From assembly GCF_014633365.1 (NCBI RefSeq), contig NC_068347.1, positions 25,274,493 through 25,338,492 of the forward strand: 64,000 bases of DNA, given 5' to 3'. Numbering within the stretch: the first letter of the stretch is position 1; every line of letters begins with the position of its first letter. This DNA comes from Diospyros lotus (lineage: Eukaryota > Streptophyta > Magnoliopsida > Ericales > Ebenaceae). The notes beneath the pieces were generated by a model, which was not told where the DNA came from, made no database searches, and worked only from the letters and a program-made list of their open reading frames with translations. Positions 44,185 to 55,448 of this stretch are shown here, one piece after another. The position numbers and the translations under genes were made by a program.

Positions 44185-44653
44185 CTGTTGGTCTCGCCAT
44201 CACAGCCGGAGACGAAGAATCTCATCGCCGCTGTCTTCACCACCCTTTCCCATCTTCATGGTCTGTTGCAGTTTCCAATTGCTGTCAATCACTTATCCGT
44301 CGCTCCTTTTTCGATCCATTGGTGTCACTGCCATAGACCATGGTGGTTCGGAGACAGAGAGAGAGAAGTACAGAAGGGTAGCAAAACCTCCATTGCCGAT
44401 GGGGGTTCAGCAAGCCCCAGTGGCCGTGGTTGCGTAGTCAGCGTGCCGGCTGCTCCAGTTAGTCTTATTAATTTTTAAATAAAACTATAGTTTTAGTTTA
44501 ATTTTTTATATGTGCAAAATATATCTCTTCTAGGCGGACGTGGCTACCGAGGTAGCACCCACATTAGCATTTATGGTTGAAACCAACAGAGCAACAAAAG
44601 ACGGTCCAAAATTGAAATTGTAACAAACTAAGATTTAGTTTTATTTTTTGTAG
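44185..44653. other. Unassigned stretch before peptide gene 2, copy B
   Basis: Counterpart of 23260-23791 with a 62-bp deletion near 44285. No gene. Confidence 0.4.
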
Positions 44654-45526
44654 GTTCTCCAATGCGAGAGGTGTTAGGAAGATGTCAAAAGGGCTGGCCT
44701 GGCCCAAGTCAACCCACGGGCTTTTTAAAAGGGTCGGGCCAGGCCCTTTTGCCATGGATAGGGTCGGGCCCAATCCACGACCCCTTACAAGGGGGCTGGG
44801 CCGGACTCTTAGCCCATAGGGCCTAGCGGGCTGCGCCCGACTTTTTTTTTCTTTTTTTTTTAAATAATTTTTTTAAAAATAATACATATAATATATACAT
44901 ATATAAATATCTAAATAATACATATATAAAAATTAATTTTTTTCTTTTTAAAATATTTTTTATCTTAATTCTTAAATTTTAAATATTATTTCATCATTTT
45001 ATATTTCAAAATTCTGTATGTCTTATAAATTTTCTTGTGAATTGATATAAAAAATAATGTACATATAAAAAGAAGAATGTTTATTTATAATTTAAATATA
45101 TAAAAAATTTAATTTAAAAATTATAAATAAATTAATGGTTATTATTTATATATATTACGAAATTAAATTTTTTAGTATCTAATATCAATAATTATTAAAA
45201 AATAACAAAATTAAAAAAAAAAATGAGTAAGGGCCTCCTGGGCCCTGCCCAACGGGCCACGGGCCGGGCCCTTAGATGGGCCGGGCAGTAGGCCCAATTT
45301 CTTTGGCCCGGCCCGGCCCCCCTATGGGGCTTGGCTTGGCCCGGCCCCTTTTGAATAGTCCTTTTGACACCTTTACCATGGATGGACAAATAGAGATCTA
45401 TTTTGCACTAAAATAGAAGACTGCAAACATTTTCCTTGCCCCAAAGCTCAGATTGCAATATGCAATAGGAGTGTTTGTAGGTGTGTTTTGGCTCCTGCTG
45501 AAATTAGCACCAACAAGGTCAGTTGA
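44654..45526 (+). pseudogene. Broken six-cysteine peptide gene 2, copy B
   Basis: The acceptor TTTTTGTAG and exon 2 start (44654-44680) run into a hAT-like element. The exon resumes at 45384-45526 with all six cysteines, identical to copy A. A deletion between two AGATG repeats has removed the left target duplication and the left terminus, joining GGAAGATG directly to TCAAAAGGG. Confidence 0.72.
44681..45375. mobile_element. hAT-like element 3, copy B, without the nested LTR
   Basis: GC-rich ends with GGGCCGGGCC motifs around an AT-rich core. The right terminus TTGACACCTTTA is followed by CCATGGAT (45376-45383). It represents the state before the LTR insertion seen in copy A. Confidence 0.8.
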
Positions 45527-46460
45527 GAAGGGTAATTTAGAGAGCAAGGCTGCTCATGAATTGTTTTTTTTTTATTTTTTTAATTTATGATATTAATGTC
45601 TCCTTTAAATAAGGCCAATAATAGACAAATAATAAAGTTGATCTATATCTATTTTTTTGTTGCTTTACTATTTCATAATCAATTTTGCAATGTTAGCGGG
45701 GGTGGGTGGGATGATGAACTTGAGGTTTACCAAGTTCACCATTGAATTTCATCGTCAAACAACTTTATTTTGGTAACTGTGGCATAATTTCTCAAATTTT
45801 AAATACTAAGATATAATGATTTTTGCCAAGAAAATAATTTGGGAAACTAATTCTAAGTAAAAAACAAAAAATAAAAAAATGAACCAAAAGAGTTGTTGCC
45901 TGTAATAGGTTTACACAGGCCTTTGTGTACTGCATTTCAAGAGTGAATCAAGGTTATGTGAGAGGGATCATGCTATAAGTACTCTATGGGCTACGCCATA
46001 GATTATATAATGTATTATAAATGATAAAAATACTCCTCGTGCCTCAGCATCTCACCGTCTTAGGTGAGAGGTATTTTAGTCATGCGTCTTACCGCTTCAT
46101 GTCGCCTCACCACCTCACTTAATCACTTTGGATGAGAAGTATTTTGGACATTTTAACTACATTATGTAGTCTATGGTGTAACTCATGGAATACCAATGGC
46201 ATTTTTCATTTGAGAGATGATGTAATTGGTATTTCTTGGTATTGAAGGGGATTTCAATTTCTTTATTCAAAAACTGTATATTTGGTGATTGATGAATATC
46301 TTTTGGGCATTGTGGACATGAATCTATTAAGAAACTAAGTCACCTTAGATCTTTCTTTTGTTTTATTTCTTCTCGATTTTGTATATCCCCCTAAATCTCA
46401 ACATGAGATCCTGATTTCTCCATAAAAAGAACTCTACTAGATATGCCATTATCCACATCA
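45527..46460. other. Flank, MITE-like unit and repeat Q, copy B
   Basis: Counterpart of 27684-28615. The MITE-like unit lies at about 45977-46192 and Q at about 46250-46460. No gene. Confidence 0.5.
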
Positions 46461-46744
46461 GTAACATATATTAACACTCATTTTAAAGTTAGAGTTCAAC
46501 TAATTCTGAAAACGTTACAGGTATGGAACTGACCATTGGCTTATAGCATTGAGAAAATTGTCTTTTGGCCTAAATTTTATTAAATAAAAATGTATTTAAA
46601 AAATCTATTCTCAACTATACTTTCATAAAAATATATCTAATTAGTTTCTATGAAAATATTATATATAAATGTTATATGTATATGTATACATAGATTAAAT
46701 TTATATGAATTTTTTTAAAAAGATATCCAACAACATCCTGTAGG

Positions 46745-46836
46745 TAAACCCTAGGAATGTGTTTTTTTTTTTCTATAAATAAACCCTAGCAAAGTTGGGG
46801 TTGTAGAACACCGACGATGCTAAGATTGCACTAGGG
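46745..46836 (+). promoter_or_regulatory. TATA plus telo-box cluster, copy B
   Basis: Same arrangement as 28901-28991, with AAACCCTAG twice and TATAAATA. Confidence 0.35.
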
Positions 46837-47249
46837 TTTTGCAACCCAAGGCAACATGAAAATCAAGATGGGAAAGTCTCTCTCCTATAATGTTGGTAGG
46901 CTTTTTGTCTTTGAAACATATTTTTTCATTTACCTTCTTATTGAGAGAGAATTTGTTGATCGAAACGACTCGTCTAAATTTTCTTAAACTCTTAAAATCT
47001 TATCCTTAGTATAGCAAAGTATGAGTCTATGATGCACAAAAACTTCTTGAATGAGCCGTTTCGACATTACCTTTCCAAAATACCAAGAAACATTTCTGAT
47101 CTACTTTTGTAATTAGAGAAACTTTCATGGCTGTTTAGTTATATTAGGAAAATATCGATTTAGAATTTTGTTTATAGAATTAGAGAAACTTTGCAAATAG
47201 AGATGAAATTTTTAATTTTTTTCTAGAATTTGTTTGAATACATTATAGA

Positions 47250-47450
47250 ACTTATGTTTATTTTTAGATTGAATAATTATTTTTTTTATAATTTTTATAT
47301 TAAAAATTATATTTATAAAAACTTCTATATTTTTTTATTTATACTTTTCCCCACATTTCTATTTCTTACTTTTTTTAAAAGAATGATATTTTTTCATTTT
47401 CGTTTCATATCGTATTCATTTTCTATTTTCATTTTCATGCAACCTAGGTA
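47250..47450 (-). repeat. MITE-like AT-rich repeat, copy B
   Basis: Counterpart of 29395-29602. Confidence 0.4.
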
Positions 47451-47637
47451 TGAGTCATATTGATTTCATATAGAGTTTGAAGTCGTTATATATATCAACC
47501 AAATCCTTCAAAGGATTCATCAAACTTAGCCATTCATATTTGTCAATAAAGGTCATCAACGATCTCTAGAGATCGTCTCCTTACATCAGAGGTAGCCAAA
47601 TAGAGTTTACCCTTCCTAACTTGGAGAAAATTCAAGT

Positions 47638-47829
47638 ATGTTAAAAGCCAAATGGCTCACTCCCTACACTCTAACCACACTAATCCTAATGCTTATTTTT
47701 CCCAGTTCAGAAAACATCTTTCAAAAATCTAATCTTAAGATGGTCAGGAAGAATGAATCTTTGATTCCCATCAAAACCTCCTCTAACAAGTTTTCAATCA
47801 TCTTTCGTGTGACTATTTCCTATTCATGA
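47638..47829 (+). CDS. Hypothetical 63-residue protein, copy B
   Basis: Identical to 29792-29983. No family recognised. The short length and isolation make a chance frame likely. Confidence 0.25.
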   Translation: MLKAKWLTPYTLTTLILMLIFPSSENIFQKSNLKMVRKNESLIPIKTSSNKFSIIFRVTISYS

Positions 47830-47921
47830 TGTTTATTTTATCTAATATTTCAGATGAAAAAGAGAAGGAAGTGGTGAAGGAATGGTGACCTCAAGAGATT
47901 AAACTGTAGAATTCACACAAT

Positions 47922-47963
47922 AGGTCTAGATAACCTGGTGACCTCACCAGGTTATCTAAACCT
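47922..47963. repeat. 42-bp palindrome, copy B
   Basis: Same as 30076-30117. Confidence 0.9.
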
Positions 47964-48099
47964 AGTGAGGAAGGAGAGAGGAGAGAGAGTGAAAAAGAGA
48001 GGAGAAAGTCTATTGTTGATGTTTACTGCTATTGTTGGAGAAGAGAAGGAGAAACTGTTAATCAAGAAAGGGAGGGAGGGAGAGAGAGAAATTAGACAG

Positions 48100-49556
48100 T
48101 GGAAAAGAGCAGAGAAGATGAGGACATTTTAATTATTTTAAAAAAATTAAATAGAGTTAAATAATGTCATGCCCGTTCGTGCAACAAAGTTTTGTAAAAT
48201 TAAGAGAAGTTATTATTTTTAAAACTCCAAAAATACCACCTACTTTGTCTAAACTTCAAGGCCACTGAACATGTTTTTCTCTTTATTTTAATTCCACACA
48301 TATCCTTTCATATTCTATTTATATTCCTTTAGATTTTCTCATCATCTTTTTCTCTATCATCTTTCAAAATCTACTTATTAAAGCTATATTTTAACATTAT
48401 CTTAGTTCACATCTTCTTTGAGTCATAACTTTCTTAAATGATAAAATGTCATGTTTATATATATGTTACAGATCTAGAATGTATAGAATCCTATTTTGGA
48501 ACTTTACATTTTTATTAATTTTTTGCTGAGTAATAATTAAATTTCTTCTACAATAAAAAATATAAAACTTGATATTATTTATTTTATGGCATTAACATTT
48601 AAAAATTAAAATTAATTTTGAAATGTTCTTTACTGAATGAATTGTAAAAGATAATATGGTCTAAGTATTTACTTAATTTTATTTTTACTGAATTTTAATT
48701 CTATTTGAAATTTGTTGTTGCTAGAATATAACAATAAATTTATTAAGTGAAAATGTCATCGTCAAATCATTTGGATTCTACAAGAAAAAGAACAATTTGA
48801 GGGCATAGGAAAGTCATCGCATAAACACTCCAATGCTTAACTTAGATAATAAAAACTTTAAAACTGTATTGAAACTAGTATCAGAGACATACCCTTTTGG
48901 AATGAGGGCTCATCTATGTATAAAGCAATATAGAGCTTTTTCAAATCCCTAGAATTAAGATTCTTTCAAATAATATTTATTATAATATTCTGAGGTCCAC
49001 TAGGATTAGGATTCCTATAAATAACGTTTATCCTAACATTTCAAAATCCATTATAATTAGGATATTTATCGATAATGTTTATCTGTTTTATGGAACTCTC
49101 GGAGGAATTTTTGAATGTCGAAGTTATCTTGTTTGCACTTTGTTCGAGACCCCCTCTATTAAGGGAAAATTACACTTATTTAGCTCAAAAAGTTATTTTG
49201 GGCTTTTAGGTTTTTTTGATCTTTTGCCTATAACACATTAATTGTTCTGCACTATTTCATTCGAGTTTTTTAGAGGGAATAGTAGAATGTGTTATGGCCT
49301 ACCCTTATTTCCTTTTTATTTGATGGCTGTAATTTTTTTGGGATTTCTTCATTGGTCAAATTGCTTTATATATTGATTCCAACATCCCTTTGTCTCAAAA
49401 GTTTTTTTTTATGAAGAGTAGCTTAGTCAGTTGCTGAGAGTTTTACCATTTAGGACCATAAGGTTTTTTTGGAGCTCTTGCCTGATTTCCAATATGGAGA
49501 TTCTTCCAGCTCAGCTGAGTAAACTTTATATCTTTTTGCTTCGAATGCCACAAAAT
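48100..49556. other. AT-rich right end of copy B, including repeat R
   Basis: Repeat R lies at about 48885-49210. No gene. The copy ends at GCCACAAAAT, after which non-duplicated sequence (GATTTTCTC) begins. Confidence 0.5.
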
Positions 49557-49699
49557 GATTTTCTCTTTTCATTTCTTTCTATGTTATTCCCTTCTTGAGT
49601 TAGGGTTTACTCCCCAATCATTTGGAATGACTTCGCTCTATCAAAGGGTTCTTGTAATTTGTGTTCATTGGTCCTCATAATCCCCTTTTGATGATGGTC

Positions 49700-50785
49700 C
49701 TTCAATCGTGTTCGTGCATTTTCATACTTTTGATGCTAGGTTTGCCTTAGATTGTTCTTGTGTTTTTTGCGTTTTGACTTTCTATGTTATTCTCACGCGT
49801 TATGCCTTTCGATTTGTTCTTGTTTTGACTTCATTTTTTACTTAGAAGAAGGGTGTCATGCTTTCTCTTCAATCCTTTATGGATAATAGACCCTAGATCA
49901 TTCTCGCGTTCTTGGACTTTTAGTTTTAATTTGGTCTCAGGCATTTTGTGCTTTTGGCTCTAGATTATTCTAGATTATTCTAGATCATTCTTACGTATTT
50001 ATCACATTAGATTTTGGGTTATCCTAACTAGATCATTCTCATGTTTTTGGTTTTTATTTTGATCGATCTCATGCATTTTTCACTTTTGATGCTAGGTTTT
50101 CCTTCTATCATTCTTACGATATTTGCATTTTTAATTTTAGGATTGTTCTCATACTTTATACGTTTCGGTTCTTAGATCGTTTTCACACTTTTACGCTTCG
50201 ATTTTTAGACCATTCTCAAGCTTTTGCGCTTTAATTTTTGGATTGTTCTCATGCTTTTGTGCTTAGATTTTTGGACCGTTCGCACCTTTTACGCTTCTAT
50301 TTTTGGATCTTCTCACGCTTTTGCCTTTAGTTTTGGGATTGTTCTCACACTTTTAAACTTCAATTTTTGAATCCTTCTCATACTTTTACGCTTCAGTTCT
50401 TTGGACCGTTCTCATACTTTTGTGTTTCAATTTTTAGATCATTCTCACACTTTTGCACTTTGATTTTTGGATCGTTTACACGCTTTTGCACTTTGGTTTT
50501 TGGACCCTTCCCATGCTTTTGTGCTTTAGTTTTTAGACCATTCTTATGCTTTTGTGCTTCAATTTTTAGACTATTCTCACACTTTTACGCTTTAGTTTTT
50601 GGAGTGTTCTCATACTTTTATGCTTCGATTTTTGAACCATTCTTATGCTTTTGTGCTTGGCTTTTTATATCATTTTCACGCTTTTACATTTCGATTTTTA
50701 GATTGTTCTCACACTTTTGTGTTTTGAGTTTGTTAACTATTCTCAATTTTTTGCGCTTTGATTTTTAGACTATTCTCATGGTTTT
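49700..50785. repeat. 33-bp minisatellite
   Basis: Degenerate units of the form TTTGGACCGTTCTCACGCTT plus TTGCGCTTCGATT run to 50785, most regular from about 50130, with roughly 20 copies there. The 33-bp period keeps a chance 11-residue repeat frame open (50367-50768), which explains that frame without a gene. The array continues for about 33 bp after the solo LTR at 52496-52528. Confidence 0.88.
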
Positions 50786-52495
50786 TGTAGGCACCCCAAA
50801 CTAAGAACCCACAACAAGATGACATAATTGCCAAACCAATTAGAAACATTACACATCCTCCTTTATATTGACAACGGAAGCCACACTCATACATTCTTAC
50901 TCATAAACAAATACAATAGTGTCCTCATGCTCACATAAACAAGGGCAAATCAATATTACACACCACATCAGGGTCCATAAACCCACCATATCCCCTCAGG
51001 AGTACAATGTAAAACATAAACAAGCATAATTTAATATTACTCAACACAAAACACCCCCAATGACCTTTGATTGAGACGGCTTTATACACACTGCTACCCC
51101 ATGGATCCTGATTCACTTGGCTTACACTCTACTTTAGCTCTACCTTTACTTGGAATGATACAAGCAAACATGAGCCATAAGGCCCAACAAGTATAACTGG
51201 AAGAAAGCGAGCATAAGAGTCATGGGTATCAAGAAGAAAAAGAGACATAAATACCATTTAAGGTACTTTCACATGATAAAATGATGAAACATGCATCCAT
51301 GCTCATATGCAGAACTTTTGAGAACTATAAACATGGGACCGAAGTCCAAAACCTTGGGATCGAAGTTCGTAACATAAATTTGGGATCGAAGTCCATAACA
51401 TAAACTTGGGACCGAAGTCCAACTTTGAGCTCAACACTTTCTCTGCGGATATATCCTGCGGACTCGTCCGCTGTGCGCATCATGAGACCTTTACATATTT
51501 TTAAAAACCATTTTCATGTATATGCTCCATGCATTATCATAACATGCATATTTGTAATAACTTCTCATATATAACTGACATGCAATTAACGAAGCAATAT
51601 GCACAGTAGGGGAGCATTCATGCAAGACAACATCAAACCCTTTCATGCCCACAATAAAGCATCATTCACAAGAAAAGATAGGGTGATACAAAACCCTATT
51701 TGAGATTCAATAGGTATAAATGTAAATCATGAAATAATTTACTAACAAATGGAGATAACTTGTAAAATAGGAAAATAACATGCAAGGTAGGGATAAGAAC
51801 TTGCTCATTAATAGAAAGACTGAGATCTTGCCTCTTAAGTGGAACAAAGAAGAAGAAGAAGAACTTGCCTTAATAGGAATAAGAACTTGCAAATTAAAAA
51901 CATGAACTTGAGAAGAGGGAGAACTGAACTTGCAAGATAGGAATAAGAACTTGCAAAAACTAGGAAGAGAACTTGCCTTAATTATTTTCCTTAATTTTGC
52001 AGCGTACTGGGGTCGTTGGTGACTCAACCGAAGCCCAAACCAACAAGAATCCACCTTCTCTCCCTCCCTCCAAACTCCCATTCACTCAAGCATCAATGGC
52101 CTATTTATAGGCCAAGGGGGGTAGGAGAGGTGGTAGGGCATATGGGAGAAATTTTACTTTTTTGGGGGGGACCAAAAATAGGCTAGACGCGTGGCTGTAG
52201 GAGGTAGCCACGTGGTCGCGCAGCAAGGCCGCGCAGGGCCCTACTTGGCGCACTTGGCCGTGCTTGGCCTCACGGTCGTGCGGCCGCTTGCGTGTGGCCC
52301 GCATGGCGCGTGTGCCTGGGCCTGGCGCTAGCTAGGCTGCTCTGAATTTTTTTTTGTTTTTTTTACATAAATCCAGCTTTGAACTTGTTTGGCTACAGGT
52401 TCGATCTCGAGACCTCTCCCTCCTCAATTAATAAAAAATAATTGCTCATTTTCATCCAAAAATGCCATTAAATTTCAATTAATCGGGTCGTTACA
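50786..52495 (-). mobile_element. 1.7 kb solo LTR in the minisatellite
   Basis: Plus-strand ends TGTAGGCACCCCAAAC and GGGTCGTTACA, flanked by the target duplication GTTTT (50781-50785, 52496-52500). Read on the minus strand it begins TGTAACGACCCG, a usual plant gypsy LTR start, and has a TATA box (TATAAATAGG) at about 52100-52112. The minisatellite continues on both sides. No pol is present. Confidence 0.85.
52098..52113 (-). promoter_or_regulatory. LTR TATA box in a palindrome
   Basis: GGCCTATTTATAGGCC contains TATAAATAGG on the minus strand, the expected orientation of this LTR. Confidence 0.5.
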
Positions 52496-52528
52496 GTTTT
52501 ACACTTTGGTTTTGGATGATTTTCATGA

Positions 52529-52930
52529 AAACATGAATAAATTGTTCATCCAATCACATTGGTCCATAATGGATAACCATCCATAATAATTTAATCACAT
52601 ACATCACAAGGAATTAAACATTATACTTGATAAAAAAAAATTAATCAAGGAATTAATTTGGCATAAAATCAATTTATAATTAAATCCTAAACAAATTAAG
52701 ATTTATGTTTTTTTAGAATAAAATTTTAACTTAATAAAACACTTTGATTACAAATCAAACTCCTTTGATTTTGAAATTTTAATTTTAGAAAAATTGAGGT
52801 ATAGACGAAAATAAAAACACCATAATTTATTAAAGAAAAGAAAACAAATTTTTATTTCTTTAATATTTTATTTTGTTTTCTAGTGCAACGATTGCACTAA
52901 GGTTACCCTTAGCCTTAAGTGCCCCCAAAC
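52529..52930. other. AT-rich intergenic stretch
   Basis: No gene or terminus recognised. It leads into the truncated gag end of a minus-strand gypsy element. Confidence 0.4.
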
Positions 52931-52952
52931 TCGTTGGGTTGTTGCTTACACG

Positions 52953-53189
52953 CTAGCCACGCGTAGATCTCGCGACTTGCACGATAGCCTCGCGTGGGTT
53001 GCAGATGGGCTGCGCGTCTTGGGCGATAGCAGTGTGGATGGGCAGCGCGGCAAGCGCACACCCATGGATGTCCGCTTGGCCGCCCAATTCAGCCCTCATG
53101 GTCTCGTGGTAAGTCTTGTGGTCGATCGTGGTGATTTTCAGTTGGTCGACCGCCGCCTCGGAACTTTGAGTATTCCTTCCTCTAGCCAT
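52953..53189 (-). pseudogene. Gypsy gag start, truncated
   Basis: A minus-strand frame from 53189, 20 bp inside the primer site, encodes MARGRNTQSSEAAVDQL and continues to about 52953 with no recognised domain. The position directly after the primer site fits the gag start. The remainder of gag-pol is missing. Confidence 0.5.
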
Positions 53190-53208
53190 GGCTATTGATC
53201 AGAGCGTG

Positions 53209-53228
53209 CCCTTCCTCTAGCGCCAAAA
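53209..53228 (-). other. Primer binding site of the minus-strand gypsy element
   Basis: On the minus strand TTTTGGCGCTAGAGGAAGGG follows the LTR end directly. TTGGCGCYRGAGGAAGG is a common gypsy primer-site form. I do not assign the tRNA. Confidence 0.6.
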
Positions 53229-53907
53229 TGTCGACGTTCAATTTCGGCCGACCGTGATTCGTTTTGGGCCGCGGTGAGTCAATCCAAAAATATCTAGAAG
53301 AAAGGGAAAACCCCCCAAAATTCCAAGCGTGTACACCAGAATCTTTACGTGGTTCGGCCAGAACGATGCCTAGTCCACGACCGCAGTCTGATTATTCTCT
53401 CAGAGTGGCGGTATCTGATTATTCCTCCTGTCCCTGCCCCTCATGGTCTCTTTGACTCTCATTTATACTGAAGGGCTTTTACAATTCAGATAACATATAA
53501 AAATATAGTGATTGTATAATGGGGGACAAACAGTTCTTATCGCCTTCACAAGACCGGGAGTGGGATCCTCATTACGAGGGGCATGGGCTGTTACAGATAA
53601 AGTGATCGGACCCTACCTCTGACTTCTCAGCAGCTTTGCCACTCATGCAAGCTGGAGGTTTTAGGCCGGGGACCTGGATGGTCCAGCGATCTGGAGGATA
53701 TTTCAGGAGCTCGTTAGTCGATTGCCTGGAGCTCGTTGGGGGATTATCGGGAGCTCGCCATATGCTCGCTTTACGAGTTCTGGATTTTTGGTGGAGGCTG
53801 GACTTTCCTTGACTAGGCCGTCCGGGCCTTCTTGGCCTTGGGTGATTGGGCCGGTCTATCGGACAGAGTCTGGCCCATGCGGGGTGATGCGGGAAATACA
53901 TATAACA
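53229..53907 (-). repeat. LTR of the minus-strand gypsy element
   Basis: On the minus strand it starts TGTTATATGTATTTCCC and ends GAACGTCGACA, 679 bp. A TATA-like TATAAATGAG lies near 53466. It shares the start, the end and the GTCGTGGACTAGGCATCGTT block with the solo LTRs at 20314 and 41008. Confidence 0.82.
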
Positions 53908-53920
53908 TAAGCCCCCCAGT
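53908..53920 (-). other. Polypurine tract
   Basis: On the minus strand ACTGGGGGGCTTA lies immediately before the LTR start, the expected plus-strand primer position. Confidence 0.75.
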
Positions 53921-54079
53921 TCGCGGCGCGATCTTCGCGCTGGGAACTGACGCGTGCCAGCTGTTTTTCCATCCCTCCGACTTCTGGCCAATTACTTTAA
54001 GTCTCGTCGTTCCACGCAGCACGCTTTGTCGGCAGCGCATTTAATGCGCATCCCCCCATTTCTGCGCATGATTACGCCT

Positions 54080-54179
54080 GTGGGACCCACAAGCTGTTGT
54101 GAGGCCGCTGGATGCGGAGCATGTGATAAGTCGTCATTTGATCCGACGGTTGGGATGGACCAGGCCATCAGTATAAATA
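54080..54179 (+). promoter_or_regulatory. Promoter of the antisense gene
   Basis: TATAAATA at 54172-54179 lies downstream of the palindrome GTGGGACCCAC (54080-54090), which contains the GTGGGACC type site bound by plant TCP factors. Transcription would run on the plus strand, opposite to the retrotransposon. Confidence 0.55.
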
Positions 54180-54940
54180 GTGGGGAGTGTCCACCCGCTT
54201 CTTCTTTCACGCTATTTTGAAACTCCCTCAAACCTTTGCCTCCCTGCTTTCTCTTTCCTCTCTCGAGGCCTCCATTATCACCGTGCTTTCAGATGTCTGC
54301 CGTTCTTGTCCGGTGCTTGGTACGAGTCTCCATTCAGACGTCAGGCGCAGCTTTTAGGTAAGTTTGTCGTGACTTTCTTTTTCTTCTTGTGAGGCCGTCC
54401 ACCGTTGGTTAGCCGTCGGTGGTTTCTCTGGCTTCGTCGATTGATGTCGTTCTCATTTTTGGAGAAACAGCACGATTTAGTTTGGCGTTTGCTGGGCCTT
54501 TGGGCCCAATGACCTTAGGATTAGGTTTTCATGGAACACTGGGCTTGCGGCTGCAGCCCCTCCGCCCTAGGCAGTACCCCTTTGCGAAGCGCTCGGCCTG
54601 GAAGACCTAGGGGATGTTTTTTTAGGGTTTTTTCTAGATTCTTGAGGTCTAGTTCGCGACTTGCGACCTGACTGTTCTCTCTTTTCCTTTGTAGATGTCC
54701 GACCAACACCGTGGAAATTCAAGTCAAAAGCGCTACAATTATATCGTAGGAGAAAACGACACTTCGAACTCTGAAGATTGTCTCATTATGGAGGGCCAAA
54801 ATCTTGAGGGTGCGAGCTCGGGGTGTAGGGAGGTCGCCGTCCCGACCTCTCTGGAAACCGAGCTGAAGGTTCAAGATCAGATCTGTAACATCCCGCTCGA
54901 GCGATAGGAAGAACCGGAACAACTTACCCTGATGGGCCTA

Positions 54941-55010
54941 CACGAACTTCCCAGGGGGGTCATCCATCCCTGGATTACCCCAGGTTAAGCACGCTTAACT
55001 TGGGAGTTCT
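54941..55010 (-). ncRNA. 5S rRNA-like domain in Cassandra LTR 1
   Basis: Minus strand: AACTCCCAAGTTAAGCGTGC matches the 5S A-box region, and GGATGGATGACCCCCCTGGG followed by AAGTTCGTG matches the C-box region with a G-to-A change. It is shorter than a 5S gene and lacks the 5' part, so it would act as a Pol III-type promoter, not as ribosomal RNA. Confidence 0.85.
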
Positions 55011-55379
55011 TTGCCAACATTCAGCCCAAAAGGTATCCAGCTGGTGTTGTTTCTTTTCTTACACTATCCTCGACATATACAAACTTCTTTGGGCTCTCGG
55101 GGTATTACATTCTCCCCCCCTTGAGCACATGACGTCCTCGTCATGCGACCTTACAACTGGTCCCAGATCTCCCCCGATGCATGGCCGATGTGGGATTCGC
55201 CTAAGGTGCCTACACGCACCCCCCATAGGGGCCTACACACACACCCCTTGGGACTCAGGCTCCTTGTTGAGGTTTGCCCCACCACTGCGCTCAGAGGCTA
55301 GGGGGTCGGCTCTGATACCACTTGTAACATCCCGCTCGAGCGATAGGAAGAACTGGAACAACTTACCCTGATGGGCCTA

Positions 55380-55448
55380 CACGAACTTCCCAGGGGGGTC
55401 ACCCATCCCTGGATTACCCCAGGTTAAGCACGCTTAACTTGGGAGTTC
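55380..55448 (-). ncRNA. 5S rRNA-like domain in Cassandra LTR 2
   Basis: Same domain with the canonical GGATGGGTGACC C-box core preserved. On the minus strand this is the 5' LTR, so it is the copy that would drive transcription. Confidence 0.87.

Larger units (their letters stand above)
31725..49556. repeat. Large tandem duplication, copy B
   Basis: Second copy of 11041-31724, 17.8 kb, same orientation and adjacent. It lacks the 2.95 kb solo LTR and 64 bp after the gypsy protease. It keeps 48 bp lost in A and a small MITE (42842-43021) absent from A. Confidence 0.95.

Noticed and set aside
50367..50768. 133-codon Phe/Cys-rich repeat protein
   Set aside because: The 11-residue period is the translation of the 33-bp minisatellite. 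No promoter or signal supports a gene.
51439..51480. Hammerhead ribozyme-like sequence on the minus strand (GCGGACGAGTCCGC)
   Set aside because: The catalytic core CTGANGA is absent (GGACGAG instead), and the pairing is a simple palindrome that does not form the three-stem layout.
54692..55371. Cassandra LTR region as a 5S rRNA gene
   Set aside because: Only the A-box to C-box part is present, inside LTRs with TG/CA ends and a target duplication. It is a retroelement domain.
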